Origin: Thozetella sp. PMI_491
Lineage: Eukaryota > Ascomycota > Sordariomycetes > Chaetosphaeriales > Chaetosphaeriaceae
NCBI GenBank assembly: GCA_021432635.1
Contig: MU270035.1
Coordinates: forward strand, 815,829 to 879,828
DNA: 64,000 nt
Direction of reading: 5' to 3'
The notes below the pieces were generated by a model. The model had not been told where the DNA came from, made no database searches, and was given only the letters and a program-made list of their open reading frames with translations. The translations under genes were made by a program, and so were the position numbers. Shown piece after piece: positions 46,202-57,425 of the stretch. Numbering within the stretch: position 1 is the stretch's first letter; each line of letters begins with the position of its first letter.

Positions 46202-48472
46202 CTATCTATACATTGTACTTGCACCGGTAAACAGCTCCTCCAGCCACCTGTCGTTTCCAAAGTCGGGCATGAGGTGCTCCTGATCCGCCAGCCACTCACC
46301 ACTCCCGGCAGCCGCACCAGTCTCGACCAGGGCAGATGGCTCCTCGGGCGCTAATCGAACGCTCGCCCACATGCGGAACATGTGTGTCATGCCGCTAATC
46401 TGCGCGAATATGTCGTCGGCGGCGCCCTCGCCGGCTTCGCGGCTGGTGAGCTCCAGCCGGTCCGCCATGGCAGATAGGACGGCGAGCAGGTCGACCGTCT
46501 GGCGCACAGCGCGACAGTCCCACCCTGGATCCTCGAGTGTCGAAAGCCGGTACAAGATGACTATGCACGCCGCGTACTGGGCCCAGCTGAGGAACGGGAG
46601 GCCTATGCACGTGTCCGGGGGGAGTGAGGTGAACACGTCTGTGAAGGCCTTGGCGGCCTGCAGGGAGGACCACAGGCACTCGACGCGTTCAAAGCCGGGC
46701 ATGCTGCCGCCATAGCTAGCGGCAGGCGTGGTAAGAAGCGAGGTGCTGAGACTGGACGGGTGGGCTGTCTCGTGTATGCAGAGCTCGACATATGACACAT
46801 GAGTGAGGATGACCTCTATGCCGTACCGTTGGATGTTAGCAATTCTGCGCTCAGACGGGCTGAGAGGTGGAATGGTTAGGCCTACGGTTCTGTTGGAGCC
46901 TGGGCGACATCGATGCTTTCAGCTCTTGCAGTTCTCCCTGCAGCGCCTTGAGATACAGGAAGGCCGGGATCGGCGCGCCGACTGAGCTTGTTTGGCCGTT
47001 TTGATGCTGATGCTGCTGCTGCTGCTGCTGCTCTCTTACGTGCATTGTTCGCTGCGCGATGCGCTGCATTCGCACTTGAAATGCGAGTACCTCGTCGCTG
47101 TGGCATTCCTGGTTGGCGGTTATGGTGCAGAGACATTCTTCCATCCATGGCGTCCAGCGCATGGTGTCCATCTGCGCAAAGTAGGACTCGATGCTGCTCG
47201 TCCCCGGTCGCCAACGGTTAGCCGGACCGTTCTGATTCATGAACTGAGCACAAAAGGAAGGACGTTGAGATGCCTACTGCACGGGAAAGAAGAAGGAGTG
47301 CCTCTCAAGTGGGACAGGGATATTTGTAGGGGTGCCTACATGGTGCTGAGGACAAAACACCCGAGGACTGCTCGCTTCTGCTCCAAGCAGTGCCTACCAC
47401 TTGCCTCCTCTTCTACGGAGCACTCAAACTCTGGGGCGAGGGCGCTGACCATGTGCATGTCGCCCGGCTGGGGTTTGTTCAAGCGCTGGTCGTAGACTAG
47501 CGACAAGGCCAGCATCATGAGGCGTGACACGGTACAGGAGCGGTTCAGGAATTGGTCGTAACCCCAGGCCGCAAAGACCAGCACCGCCAGCAGCAAATCA
47601 ATGCTCGATTTATTCTCAATCATCGCGGCCTCGGTGACGAGGCGTTTGAACTCTATGCCACGGGCGAGTTTCTGGCGTGTTGAAGGGACAGTCACCGCGG
47701 CAATGGAATGCAAAAGGAAGGGCCGGTCCTTGCGCAGCTGCTGGGCCGTCACGTCCGGGGAGAGGTGGATGAATGGGAGGCACGGCAGCATCCGGGAGCG
47801 GAAGAGGTGGAGATGTGCCTCGAGGCCCTCCTCAAGCGGTTCTTCTGGCGATGATGGGCAGCGGACCGAGGACCCGGCAGCCGGCGGCAGTGATCCCGGT
47901 GTTATGGGGTGAATAGGGTCTGTTGCCGGTGTTGAGGTAGGCGCCGTACTGTTGCTAGCGCTGGCGTCAGCCGAGGGGCCGGAGCCGGGTGCGGTGTTTC
48001 CTACGGACACCTGGGCCGAAGACGGGCTCCGAGGCGAGCCGCCAACCTCGTGGTTGAGAGCAGCCCGCAAGGCTGCCGGGGCGTCGGTGGAGCCAGCAAC
48101 GGACTGCAGCAGAGACACCAATCCGTCGATCTTGGACTCGAGCTGGGCGATGCGTGGGCCACCATTGTGGCTCCTGTGGGTGCTGCGCTTGCGCGTCGAG
48201 TCTGAGGGACAGCATTGCCTGTGGAGGCGATGGCACCTCTCGCAGCCAGGCCCGTCCGGCCGGGGGATGCACCGGCACTTGGCCTTGAAGCACGTCTGGC
48301 ACGCCTGGCCGTAAGGCGCCGAGTGGGCCTGGGTCCTCTCCATAGAGCGGCGGGTCGAAAGGGCACTAGACGGCCTGGTGCTGCTGTCGCATATCCGAAC
48401 CGGGTTTGGCTGATTCCGTATACTGGAGGAGCTTGGGCGACGAGGAAGAGACGAAGAGCGTGTAAGTCGCAT
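46202..48472 (-). CDS. Zn2Cys6 transcription factor (ArcA/RegA-like fungal family)
   Basis: Exons on the minus strand are 48472-47340, 47193-46886 and 46815-46202, giving 684 residues. The binuclear zinc cluster is C-x2-C-x6-C-x8-C-x2-C-x6-C, starting at ACQTCFKAKCRC and ending in CHRLHRQC. It is followed by basic residues and a short heptad stretch (IAQLESKIDGLVSLLQSV) for dimerisation. The middle part (LHLFRSRMLPCLPF, FLLHSIAAVT, LAVLVFAAWGYDQF, LSLVYDQRLNKP, and CFVLSTIIESYFAQMD across intron 1) matches a fungal regulator family often annotated C6 transcription factor. Introns of 146 and 70 bp each have a GCTAAC branch point. Two starts are possible: ATG 48472, or ATG 48343 just before the zinc cluster (641 residues). 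The extra 43 residues are Ser/Arg-rich and may be leader. A CAG run gives a short polyQ/H stretch. It lies upstream of the MFS pump on the same strand. Confidence 0.88.
47011..47032 (-). repeat. coding CAG microsatellite (polyQ)
   Basis: About seven CAG codons encode a glutamine run, followed by mixed Gln/His, in exon 2 of the zinc-cluster factor. Confidence 0.9.
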
Positions 48473-49461
48473 CTCTGGGCACTGCTCATGGCGGTGCCCG
48501 TACGGACTCGAGATTCCGTACAATCCGCTCGTGAAGCGGCGGCATTGGATTCCGAAGTCCGTAGAACCACAATAGTTGGGGGCCAGGGGAGGGGCCCGTC
48601 ACTGAATAAAGAAACTATGTACAGCCTCTCTCTATTCCGTACTGTAATGGCGACCTCAAACTAGTCACCCTATCGATCGAGAGGGAGAGGCACGATATGG
48701 TTTTATTGTTCCAATTACCAGCCGCAGCCTCGACTACATCGACGATTCCCCCTCTCGCCGGATTCGGCGACCAGTTCAAGCTTACCGCTACAGTAACCTG
48801 AGCAATGCTGTATTAGCTAGTAGTTATTGCGGCATAAAAAATTGGGTTAGTTAATTATCCATTCCCTTGTCATTGCCCAAAGTGGTAGCGTCTCGCTTAG
48901 CAGCTCGTCCTCACCACCGGGAATAATGACTGGGGTCTCTCTCGGATGCACTTAGAACCTGAGAACGGGCTGTATAAGGGGACGACGAGCATTGCCTCGA
49001 CATTCTTAGCAATCGAACGTTCGCAAGCTCGCAGTAAAATCTGCCTCATCGCCTAAACAAGCCAAAGACCGGCCAGTGGCCGGCTGTTCTGGCGAATCGA
49101 CGGAGTCAATAGCTCCTTGGCACCAGCCACAATCGGGTCCAGCTGAACTTTAGTCGCGAGGGGCCTCCCCCTTAGGCCCGCGCATATTGAGCGTCGGGGG
49201 TCATGCGGGAGGGAGCGCTTCGACCGTATATAGATAGTGTAGCGGACTGTCTCGGTAGCGGCGGATTGTAGACGTCCTTCCAAAACTTGCGCGTCGAATG
49301 TTGAGGCTTCACGACCTCTGGTTCCTCTCGTCCACCCTCTCGCTGTTGGATCACCCGGAAACAACCCGACTGCGATACGAGGAAGAATTGCTCTAGAATC
49401 GGGGCCTTGTAAACCTTTACTCGACCCACCGGACGCCCGGTCGTACAGGCATACCATCATC
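48473..49461. other. divergent promoter region
   Basis: This is the 5' space shared by the Zn2Cys6 gene (minus) and the DUF7514 gene (plus). I see no gene. The stretch 48660-49030 is AT-richer than its surroundings. Confidence 0.6.
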
Positions 49462-50310
49462 ATGGACGCACCCCCGCCGATCCCCCCGCGGCCACCAGGA
49501 TATGAGACCATCCCGGAGTCGGCCCCGGCACAGGGCAACGGTATGCCTCCACCGCCGCCGCCGCCTCCTCCCCGGCCCCAGACTTCCTGGACCCATCTGT
49601 TCTACGCGGATGGCTCCCCAACGCCTCTTCTCGAGTCGCTCCTGGCCGCCTTTTGGGCCGTCCTCGATCCTCAGAACACCGGCTACATCACCCCCGAAGT
49701 GCTTTCAGGCTTCCTCACCGTGCAGGGCTGGTTACCGGAGGACGATGTCTGTACGTACTCTAGAGCCATGCCCCGTCTTCACTTCTCATAGCACGCCTCG
49801 GCCCCCAAATTTTAGCTAACACGCGCCGCTCCTTCTCCAGGGAAGGCCAACCTCAAGCCCATCGGGGGGCCGTATCAGCCTGTCGACAACGCCGATTTCG
49901 AGCTCAAGGCGTGTCTAGAGGCCTGGTACTTTGACTTCCGTGTCGTCGAGCGCGGACCTCCGGGACGGCCGCAGCTGCCTGGCGGCGGCATGCCGCTGCT
50001 AACCAAGGACGGCTTCACGGCCTACATGGCAGTCGAGTACGCCGGGGAGCCTGAAAAAACGCCTCGGCTCCTAAATGCTGCCCTCCGTGCCTACAACATT
50101 TGGCCAGCTATGGGCCCTGTCCCGCGCGAGGTGCTGCCCCCGGCGCGGCCCAAGGAGCTCCAGCAGCGTATCGACATGGCCGCGATCCGCGCCCGCAACG
50201 CGGCCCAGGAGAAGATCGCCGCAGCCAAGGCCTACTATGAGATTCGGAGGCAAGGAAGTGAAGCCGCGCTGGATCTGTTGAGGCCGTCCTATGTATATCG
50301 GTATATTTGA
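49462..50310 (+). CDS. DUF7514-type protein
   Basis: Exons 49462-49750 and 49841-50310 encode 252 residues. The N-terminal 40 residues are proline-rich (PPIPPRPPGYET and a nine-proline run), a likely SH3/WW ligand. The core begins with HLFYADGSPTPLLESLLAAFW and NTGYITPEVLSGFL, the signature of a fungal domain of unknown function (DUF7514). It ends in a helical, charged C-terminus (RIDMAAIRARNAAQEKIAAA). The NTGYITPE segment has an EF-hand-like look but lacks a full calcium loop. The 90-bp intron has a GCTAAC branch point and joins DDV to WKANLKP. The start is the first ATG after an A/T-poor leader. Biochemical function is unknown. It converges on the CFEM gene 0.7 kb away. Confidence 0.85.
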
Positions 50311-51010
50311 GTGCCTACTAGATGGAATGGCGATAACGAACGGGGTAGCGACAGGGCGTGCATTTGGGTTCTCCATGCTTCTTTCAACGGGTATGAGCGG
50401 GCATTCATACATCCTACCCTTTCTTTTGTCGTGAACATACGAGACACATGTACAGTAATATACCGACAGAGAACTACAATTTAATCAAAACTGAAGAACC
50501 TCCAAACTGTAACCAAGGGATGGGTCTGGACGGCTTGGAGGATCCATCTGACATTCACTCGTGGGCCTGGTTGTGGGGTGTAAATACTTTATATTCCTCA
50601 GAACTTAGCGACAGGCGTGGCGATCTAGCCAGGTGCTAGCGAGGGAAACTCTATCAAGAGGCTTTTGCGCACAGTAAGACACCACAGACCCATTCCCGCG
50701 CCATTCGGGTATCTACCTTCTTTACCGGCTTCATCGTCATCAGATTGCGTATAGATACAAAGATTAGGTCCGACAACCCCGGAGATTGTGGACGTATCGA
50801 CAGGATATCAAAGCGAGAGAAGGGGGACAATAAAAAACCCCAAAACCAAAAAAAAGCAAGACCCATTCCAACAACCGCGCCGTCACTTCCTACTAGCCAT
50901 TAAGATGTGAGCTCGCTTGTCTGATGTCGCCATTAATTCGAAGAAAAAAGCAGCTTAGGTTTCCCAAAATAAAGGAACCGATCAATGTAAACCGAGATGG
51001 AATGTTGCTA
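50311..51010. other. convergent 3' intergenic space
   Basis: It holds 3' flanks of the DUF7514 and CFEM genes, AT-rich with A-tracts near 50850. No gene seen. Confidence 0.65.
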
Positions 51011-51998
51011 TTAGAGCAAGGCGGCGGCAAGGCCAGCAGCGGCAAGGAGCCCAACAACTGGTGCGGCGGTCTGAGCGGCCTAGAACGGAGTTAGATATCA
51101 AGAATTACAGTCAAAAGGTTGGAAGGATCACTCACCCCGCCTGTGCTGGTGCTGGTGCTGGTGCTGGTGGTCGAAGACCGGGAGCCGGATCCGGATCCGG
51201 ATCCGGACGTGGTGGTGCCGGTGTGGGTGCCAGTGGAAAAGATAGTAGAGGCCTCAGTGGAGGTGAAAGTGGTTCCGCCGCTGGTGAAGGTGGTCGTGAA
51301 GGTGCTAGTGGAGACGGGCGAGCGGGTACCAGTGAAAATGGTGGTCTGTCCCGTGGTTGTGATGGTCGATCCCCCGCTGGTGAAGGTAGAGGTGAAGCCT
51401 GAAGTGGTAAGCTGTAAAGGTCAGCCGCGTCCTTGCAAAATCCCGCGTCACGTCCTTGGAACTTACACCAGTGCCGGTGGCAGAAGCCTGGCAGTAAAGT
51501 CAGCGCTTGTAGCGGGGCAGAACGAAGGGCGGAGGGCAACTCACAGAAGCAGTGGGAATGTCAACAGTGACGCCGGCATCTTTGCAGAGCTGGTTGCCCC
51601 ACCCGATGACGATGTTGGCATTGTTGTTGTCCTGGCAGGCCTCGACGGCGCAGTCGTGCACACCGTATCCGAAGTTCATGTTCCGGCAGAGGCAGGCATA
51701 ATCCGACTTGGATGAGCAGTTGAACGAACCAAACATAGCAAGAAGGTTGTCACCGCACACATGCTGCAGGCATTGTCAGTGAGCGCTCTGGGTAACGGTC
51801 TCAGACATGGGGTGGTTGGAGCACGGGGCTCTCCCCGAGGAGCGAGCTAGGTTCCAGGTACGACGCAGGAAACCACCCCCTTGGCGAACTAGAGATGGGA
51901 TGACTTACACCACATTGGGGCATGTTGGACGGGTAGTTTTGAGCCGCAACGCCCGAGATGCCGGCAGTGGCAGCCATGAGGAGAGTGGTGGTCTTCAT
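51011..51998 (-). CDS. GPI-anchored CFEM-domain protein
   Basis: Exons on the minus strand are 51998-51909, 51763-51545, 51487-51467, 51411-51136 and 51079-51011, giving 224 residues. An N-terminal signal peptide (TTLLMAATAGISGVAA) precedes a CFEM domain with eight cysteines at 29, 33, 46, 54, 56, 68, 73 and 90. An Asp just before ACLC sits where CFEM proteins hold haem iron. A Ser/Thr-rich stalk follows (ITTTGQTT, FTTTFTSGG, then SGSGSGSGS), and a small-residue, hydrophobic C-terminus (PVVGLLAAAGLAAALL) serves as GPI signal. Such proteins sit in the membrane or wall and take part in haem uptake, adhesion or host interaction. Exon 3 is only 21 nt, in phase 0 on both sides, so skipping it would keep the frame. 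Four introns of 55-145 bp were set by frame. The first cysteine is separated from the rest by intron 1. Confidence 0.9.
51141..51207 (-). repeat. coding tandem repeats in the CFEM stalk
   Basis: GTGCTG units (about 51143-51170, encoding Thr-Ser) and GGATCC units (51185-51207, encoding Gly-Ser) sit side by side in exon 4. They build the flexible stalk and can vary in length in frame. Confidence 0.85.
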
Positions 51999-54900
51999 TG
52001 TGAACGATGCGAGGAGATCTGCACAAGGTAGCCTTTGAGTGGCGTGCCCAAGATCAAGGCCCTGGCAGGAGGAGGTTCGAAAGACGAGACGGAGAGCGGG
52101 CTCTAGGTGGAAAAGGGATACTTCTGCCGAGGAGGAGGTGCGAAGCGGAAGTATTAGGAGGATTTGGTTGACGGAGGGGCTATAGGAATGCCACCACGGT
52201 TATTTGTAGATCAGGGAGGACGGTGGTGATTGCCAAGCGGAGAAGAGCAAGAGTCTGAATCGATGTCGAACTGGTTTGGAAAGAAGCTCACGAGAACGAG
52301 AAGGGGGAGTGAGGAGAGGCGATGAGGGTTATTAAGACCTCGAGGAGCGTCCCGTGGGAGGACGGACGGGGAAGGGGAATGGGAGGAGGCAGGGCGTACG
52401 GGGCCGCGACTAACTAGCAAGGCGTGTTAATGGCCCAAAAGGGAAGGCACACGCACCTTTCCAGGTTCTGTGCGCCAGGCGGTTGTGCGATGAACTTGGG
52501 TGGGGCGCCCTTGGATCTGCTGGTCCAACTTTGACGGATGAATGGTCTCTCGGGCACCCAGTGGTCTGGTGCTCCGGCAGCCAAGTAGGAACCCAGTCCG
52601 GTACATTGATGATGAAACCATCTCCCGGCCTAAATTGCCCGTCCCCTCGGTAGACCCTCTGCTTGGCAAGCGTGTCGGCGCCGTGCGCCTTCCCCTCCTC
52701 GACCCAAACCGGCCACCAGAGACTTGCTTGGTGGCAGCTGTGGGGAAGCTACGGTAAGTAGCTGGCTGTCTAGTGCGTTACTCGCCACGTTTTCCCGCCT
52801 CCGATATCAGGTTTCCTCCCCTCTTGTGTAGAAGGGCTCTTTCGTATTTGCAATGTGGATGACGACGGGTTTCCCGCTACTCCCCTTGTTAGAGGAGCAG
52901 CGCAAGGGAGAGAGACCTGGACGGCTGTGTGCCACGTAAGTGGTCCCGGCGAGCCTCTGGGCACCCACAACTGCAGCTCTATCAGTCTGTCTCTCTGTCA
53001 TTGCGGAAGGATGCGTTTGAGCTGTTGCGCCGGAGGCATCCGGGAGCCACGATAGCGATGGGAGGACTGAGTGCCATCGGGGAGGGAACATCGGGGATAC
53101 CACCACCCGCGCCGCAAGCCTTAGCCACGTTTGCGTGGTTTTGCCCAGAGTCCCCTTCAGCGGCTGGGACGACGGGCTCTAGTGCAGCTGCGTTCCGCCA
53201 GAATGCCCCGAGAGGCTAAAAAAGCTCCTCTTACCTTATCGCTTGGTGCAGAGGTCGCACGGCCGCTCCCCCGCCAAGCCGTCGAGACCATCTTCATACA
53301 GATCTCTACTTTTTTTATTTTTTTTTAAGTCAGTCGAGAAACAAAAAGAAACGAAACCCGAGGTCGCCTCCCAGCCCCCCCCACAAAGTTGAGATAGCGA
53401 GGGAAAACGTCGAAACATGTCGGGCGGGCGCTCAGGTGTCTTGGCTGCCGTGGTGTGCTTCGTGGAAGACCCCAGACCCTTTGCAGACCCTCTGGTCGTT
53501 CGAATGTTTCATGAGCGAGGCCCCTTCCCGCCGTGTGCATCTCGCGCGCCAAATTGCCAACGGCGTTCCGTGACGCTCATAGGCCCTACGCCACGGCTCT
53601 CTGCACGTTGCCTGTGGAACGCGGTCGTATGGAGAGCAGCGAAGCAACCGAACCGTGGATCGCGAGATCCATGACGACGTATTTCCCGGCGGTGTGCTAC
53701 TTGACTACGCTGGACAGGGGGGAGCCGGTTGGACAAGCAAGGCGGGGGCTACCGTCCGCTGCCAGGCGCGAGTGGGCTAGAATGGCCGAAGGGGAAATAA
53801 GAGGGAAGCGGCATCAAAATGACGCTCTCTTCGTCTTCCCCGCCGAGATTGGGGGGCGATGGATGACTGCATTGCGCAGCCCATCTCGCCGGCCAGCTGG
53901 GAACAGGCCGCGCTACTGGAGGCTTCTCGCTTCTCGCCGGGAAGGGGCCAGGGCCGGGGCCACGATCTCTTTCTCTGTCGGCAGGGTGTGGGCGCGATGC
54001 GAGTCTTGGAGCTATACTACTTTCTAGGGAGGGGCTCCCGGGAGGAGGGGGGGGGATGCCAGAGCGCAAACCAAGGAAAAGCGGGATGGCTGTGTGTGGC
54101 TTCCGATGAGGTCAAGAGGTCGTGGTTGGGAGCGGCTCCTGGCCACGGATCGGGGCTCGAGCTTTGCGCTGGCCGGCGTTGATTGGGCAATGCCTGCAGA
54201 TTGCCGGTGGTGGGGGGTGATGCACAGCAGGGATAACCCCTGGCAATCTCGGTGGGGCGCCGCCAGGTCTTTCTTTCCCCTTCAGCGGGACAGGGATCGA
54301 TAGAGGACCGATTGACTACTGGGTTACTGGGCTACTGGGTATGGGCCTCCAGGCCTGCATGCATGGCTCGACGGGAACCGGCTGCATGCTGCAGCAAATC
54401 AAGGCGGAGAAGCGCCCCGCGTCTTCAGCTTCCATGGCTCAACACCGCCCCAAGCCTAGAACGTTGGGGACACCGAACCTGACTATACTGTGGCCATTAT
54501 GTCGATGATACAGATTTGCCGTTTGCTGCCTCTCACTGCCGTTCAACTCGGCTGCTCTCCAGACGACTCCCCCTCCCCGATGAGGAAGAGGGGCAGAGAG
54601 GGGCAGAGAGGGACAGATTACCTCAATCATTGCACGGCATTGCAGCCTGAAGAAGGAAAAGGAGCCCATTGCGGCTCGCCAAGAGCGTTGAGACGTAAAC
54701 GTCGTCGTCGTCGGAGTGTCTGAACGAGGTTCGCCAGCCCCCCCCTTTTTTTTCGTCTAATTAGATACCAAACGCGTTCAGTGGTACCGTACCCAAGCTT
54801 GTCAAATGTAGCAGTAGTCAGTACCACTACTAACCTACCTAGGTGGTACTATGCGGCCTAGGTACCTTAGGTATGCCTCCGGCCTAGAGGGAGAAAAAAA

Positions 54901-57425
54901 CCGGCACGAGCAGAATAGCTGGCAGGGCCTGAGCCGAGATGGCCTTCCTGCACATTGATGTCATGCAACGCGCCCATCCATTTCACGTCCAGCTCTCGCC
55001 GAATCTTGGCTTGGGCAGCCTCGCCAGACCGGCTGCATACCCTGCAGCCATGGCAAGTAGATTGGTTTCTTGTCCCGCCCTCCATGTCCATTTCGTCGGA
55101 AACCTGCATTCGCGAGCGGCGAGCAGCCGTCGGCACTCTGCTAGATTGCCGAGTGTCCAACCTGGCGAGCAGCGAGCGGCACGCCCGATCCTGACGGCTT
55201 CAAAGGCTCGTGCGAGGATGCTTCCCCGCTTTCGGTTTAAAAACTCAATTTTGATCAATATCTGTGGCGGGAGAAAATGCCCCAAAAGGCTTAGAGAGCC
55301 TTTAGCTTTGGTGTTGTGTTGCGAAACAACGCCGGCTTTTTTTTATCCTTTGCTTCCTGCTCCCCTTTCGAGACACTTTCCCTTCATCCCATAGTCGTCG
55401 AGACCCCAGGCGGCCCTCCCCGTGGTTTGCGAAGAGGGGCAAGGCCATCGAGTCACTCAAAGTGATACTGCCAAGTCCTCGCCGGCTCCGGGCTTGGGCG
55501 CCGGGGGGAAAACATCTCATCTCTCTGTTCTAGCCGCGGTTCTGGAACCTAGGGCTCCTTCCCTCGGCGACGGGACTACGGTCGAACCCTCCCCGTAGCC
55601 TCCCAAGAAACGCCCGTGTTATCGCCATGTTTCGTCGTGTCAGTGTGACAGGCCCCGTGAAGTGCTCCCCAGGCCCTTATTGCTCACCCAATCCGTCTCA
55701 CTTCGAACTTGAAGAAGCTTCGACCGATCTTGGCCGGTCACGCGCTGCCCCTTCCCCTCCTCTCCTCCACTTCCGGCCTCCTGAAGCTGTTGTCGGGTGC
55801 CGGAGCATCTACACTTCCAATTTGAGAGTGTTGCACACGGCCCCTCCTGCTAAGTACCACGTGCGACGGAAGGTGCTGTGAGAAGGAGAGAAGAAAAGCG
55901 AACGAGTGTTGGTCTGGCTGCCCCTGAAGCCTATGGGTTTGCCGTGTAGACTACCGCCAAGGTAGTGCTGGGACACCGAGGACTTCTTATTGCACCTCCA
56001 TGCGTGCCTCCATGCGTGCCTCCATGCTCCTCGCTAGACTTCTCCTACTTTCCTCGGCGAGTACACGCGACCGGAAGGCCCATTCCAAAATCTCCGCTGT
56101 CCTTCCCGACCATTCGCTAGGCTACGGCTGCTGGGCAACGAGGCCCCTCGCGAAGCTGCTAAAAGCCCCCGACCTCCCTAAGATGACGCTTAGTCCTAGG
56201 CACCGTGCTGTGTAGCTCCAGGGGTCGGGGCGCCTGTCAAAACCTGTGCTGGCCAAGGCCCTCCTCGCCTCCTGCTCCCAACCTCGTGGCGCCCGACCGT
56301 GCAGTGCCTCCTGCCTCTCTAGTCTTGACGTTCTAACGGAGACAGTGCCCCGTGCTCAGAGCTGCTTCTTGCGAACTAATCGTGATCGCTCGTTCACCTG
56401 CCCCCTTCTTGTGAAGGTCATGGCGTCGAGCAAAACTTAAGCGGTCCGACTCTGGGCCGCTAGGTCCTAGAAACGGAGCTAAAACGTCAAACCAACACCC
56501 TATCGGCCTCCCCCCCACCCAACTGGGTAGGAGCAGGAGAGTGCCAGACACTACGGAGTACTGGATTGTTTGAATGGGAGATAGAGGCGAATGTGTTCCC
56601 GAAGACCTCGCTGGCCTTTGTCCGCTCAACCCCCCCTGACGCCGCGCCTGCCGTGAACTCGAGTACCCGTTAGCTAAGATGACGGTGCCACGAAAACGGT
56701 TCCCTTGAATCGTTGCGAGATGAGGTTCATCAGCGCCGACCTCCTAGTCGACCCAATCACTACCGCGCCTGCCAGCTGCTCAACGGTGTACGTGATCGCA
56801 GGGAAAATTAACAAACCTGTGATTCATGCAAGGGGTTACCAACCGGAATATAGGCTTACTGTCGGGTACTACTCTCATGCTGCTACACACACGCGCGCGC
56901 ATCACCACCCTTGGCAGTCCCGAAAAACGGCAAGTATCTTAAAGAGCATGAAATTCCTTATGAAAAGGCCACCAAGACTCGGTGATCGGGGACCGACCCG
57001 GCGCGTAAGCGCAGCTGATGTACAAATACATACGCAGAGAAAGACCACATCCCAAGTCCTGTGTAATATTCTCGTCTCGGCCCCCCCTCTTCTCTTCTAG
57101 GCGCATAATGAGCGCGCGCCTCCTGATGCAGTATGATGAGCTCGCTCGTTGTCGGGTATTATACGGGTATCCCAACAGGCGATCCATCTTTCTGGTCCGA
57201 TACCTGATACAGACCAAGTAGGAAAAGGGTAGTAGGAAAAAAACAAACAAAAAGCAGACCCATGCACTGTATTGCCGTAAACACAACCCTCAAAATGACA
57301 TATTAGTTATTTCCCAACCCATCTCTCATCGAACGAACCAGACCAATGCACGGTGCGTTACTCGTCGTGACACACGTCCAGCGAAATCCGCGGCAGTGTG
57401 ATGCAAGAAGTGAGAGCGAATGAGT
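51999..57425. other. roughly 5.4-kb region without convincing genes
   Basis: It begins with the CFEM promoter. I find no frame with family similarity or paired splice signals. Visible features: a TTTTTTT-rich run near 53310-53328; a GGGGCAGAGA tandem near 54590-54615; a patch of CCTAGG/GGTACC-type palindromes at 54781-54890, including AGTACCAC (54820-54827) paired with GTGGTACT (54843-54850); and CCATGCGTGCCT repeated at about 55998-56025. The 3' end flanks RNR1. Confidence 0.6.

Noticed and set aside
43444-48472. A full secondary-metabolite gene cluster
   Set aside because: Only a regulator and an exporter are present; no synthase or tailoring enzyme was found.
33113-57425. tRNA or 5S rRNA genes in the gene-poor stretches
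   Set aside because: I looked for the T-loop GTTCGANNC box with matching arms and for the 5S core and found neither. A covariance-model scan would settle this.
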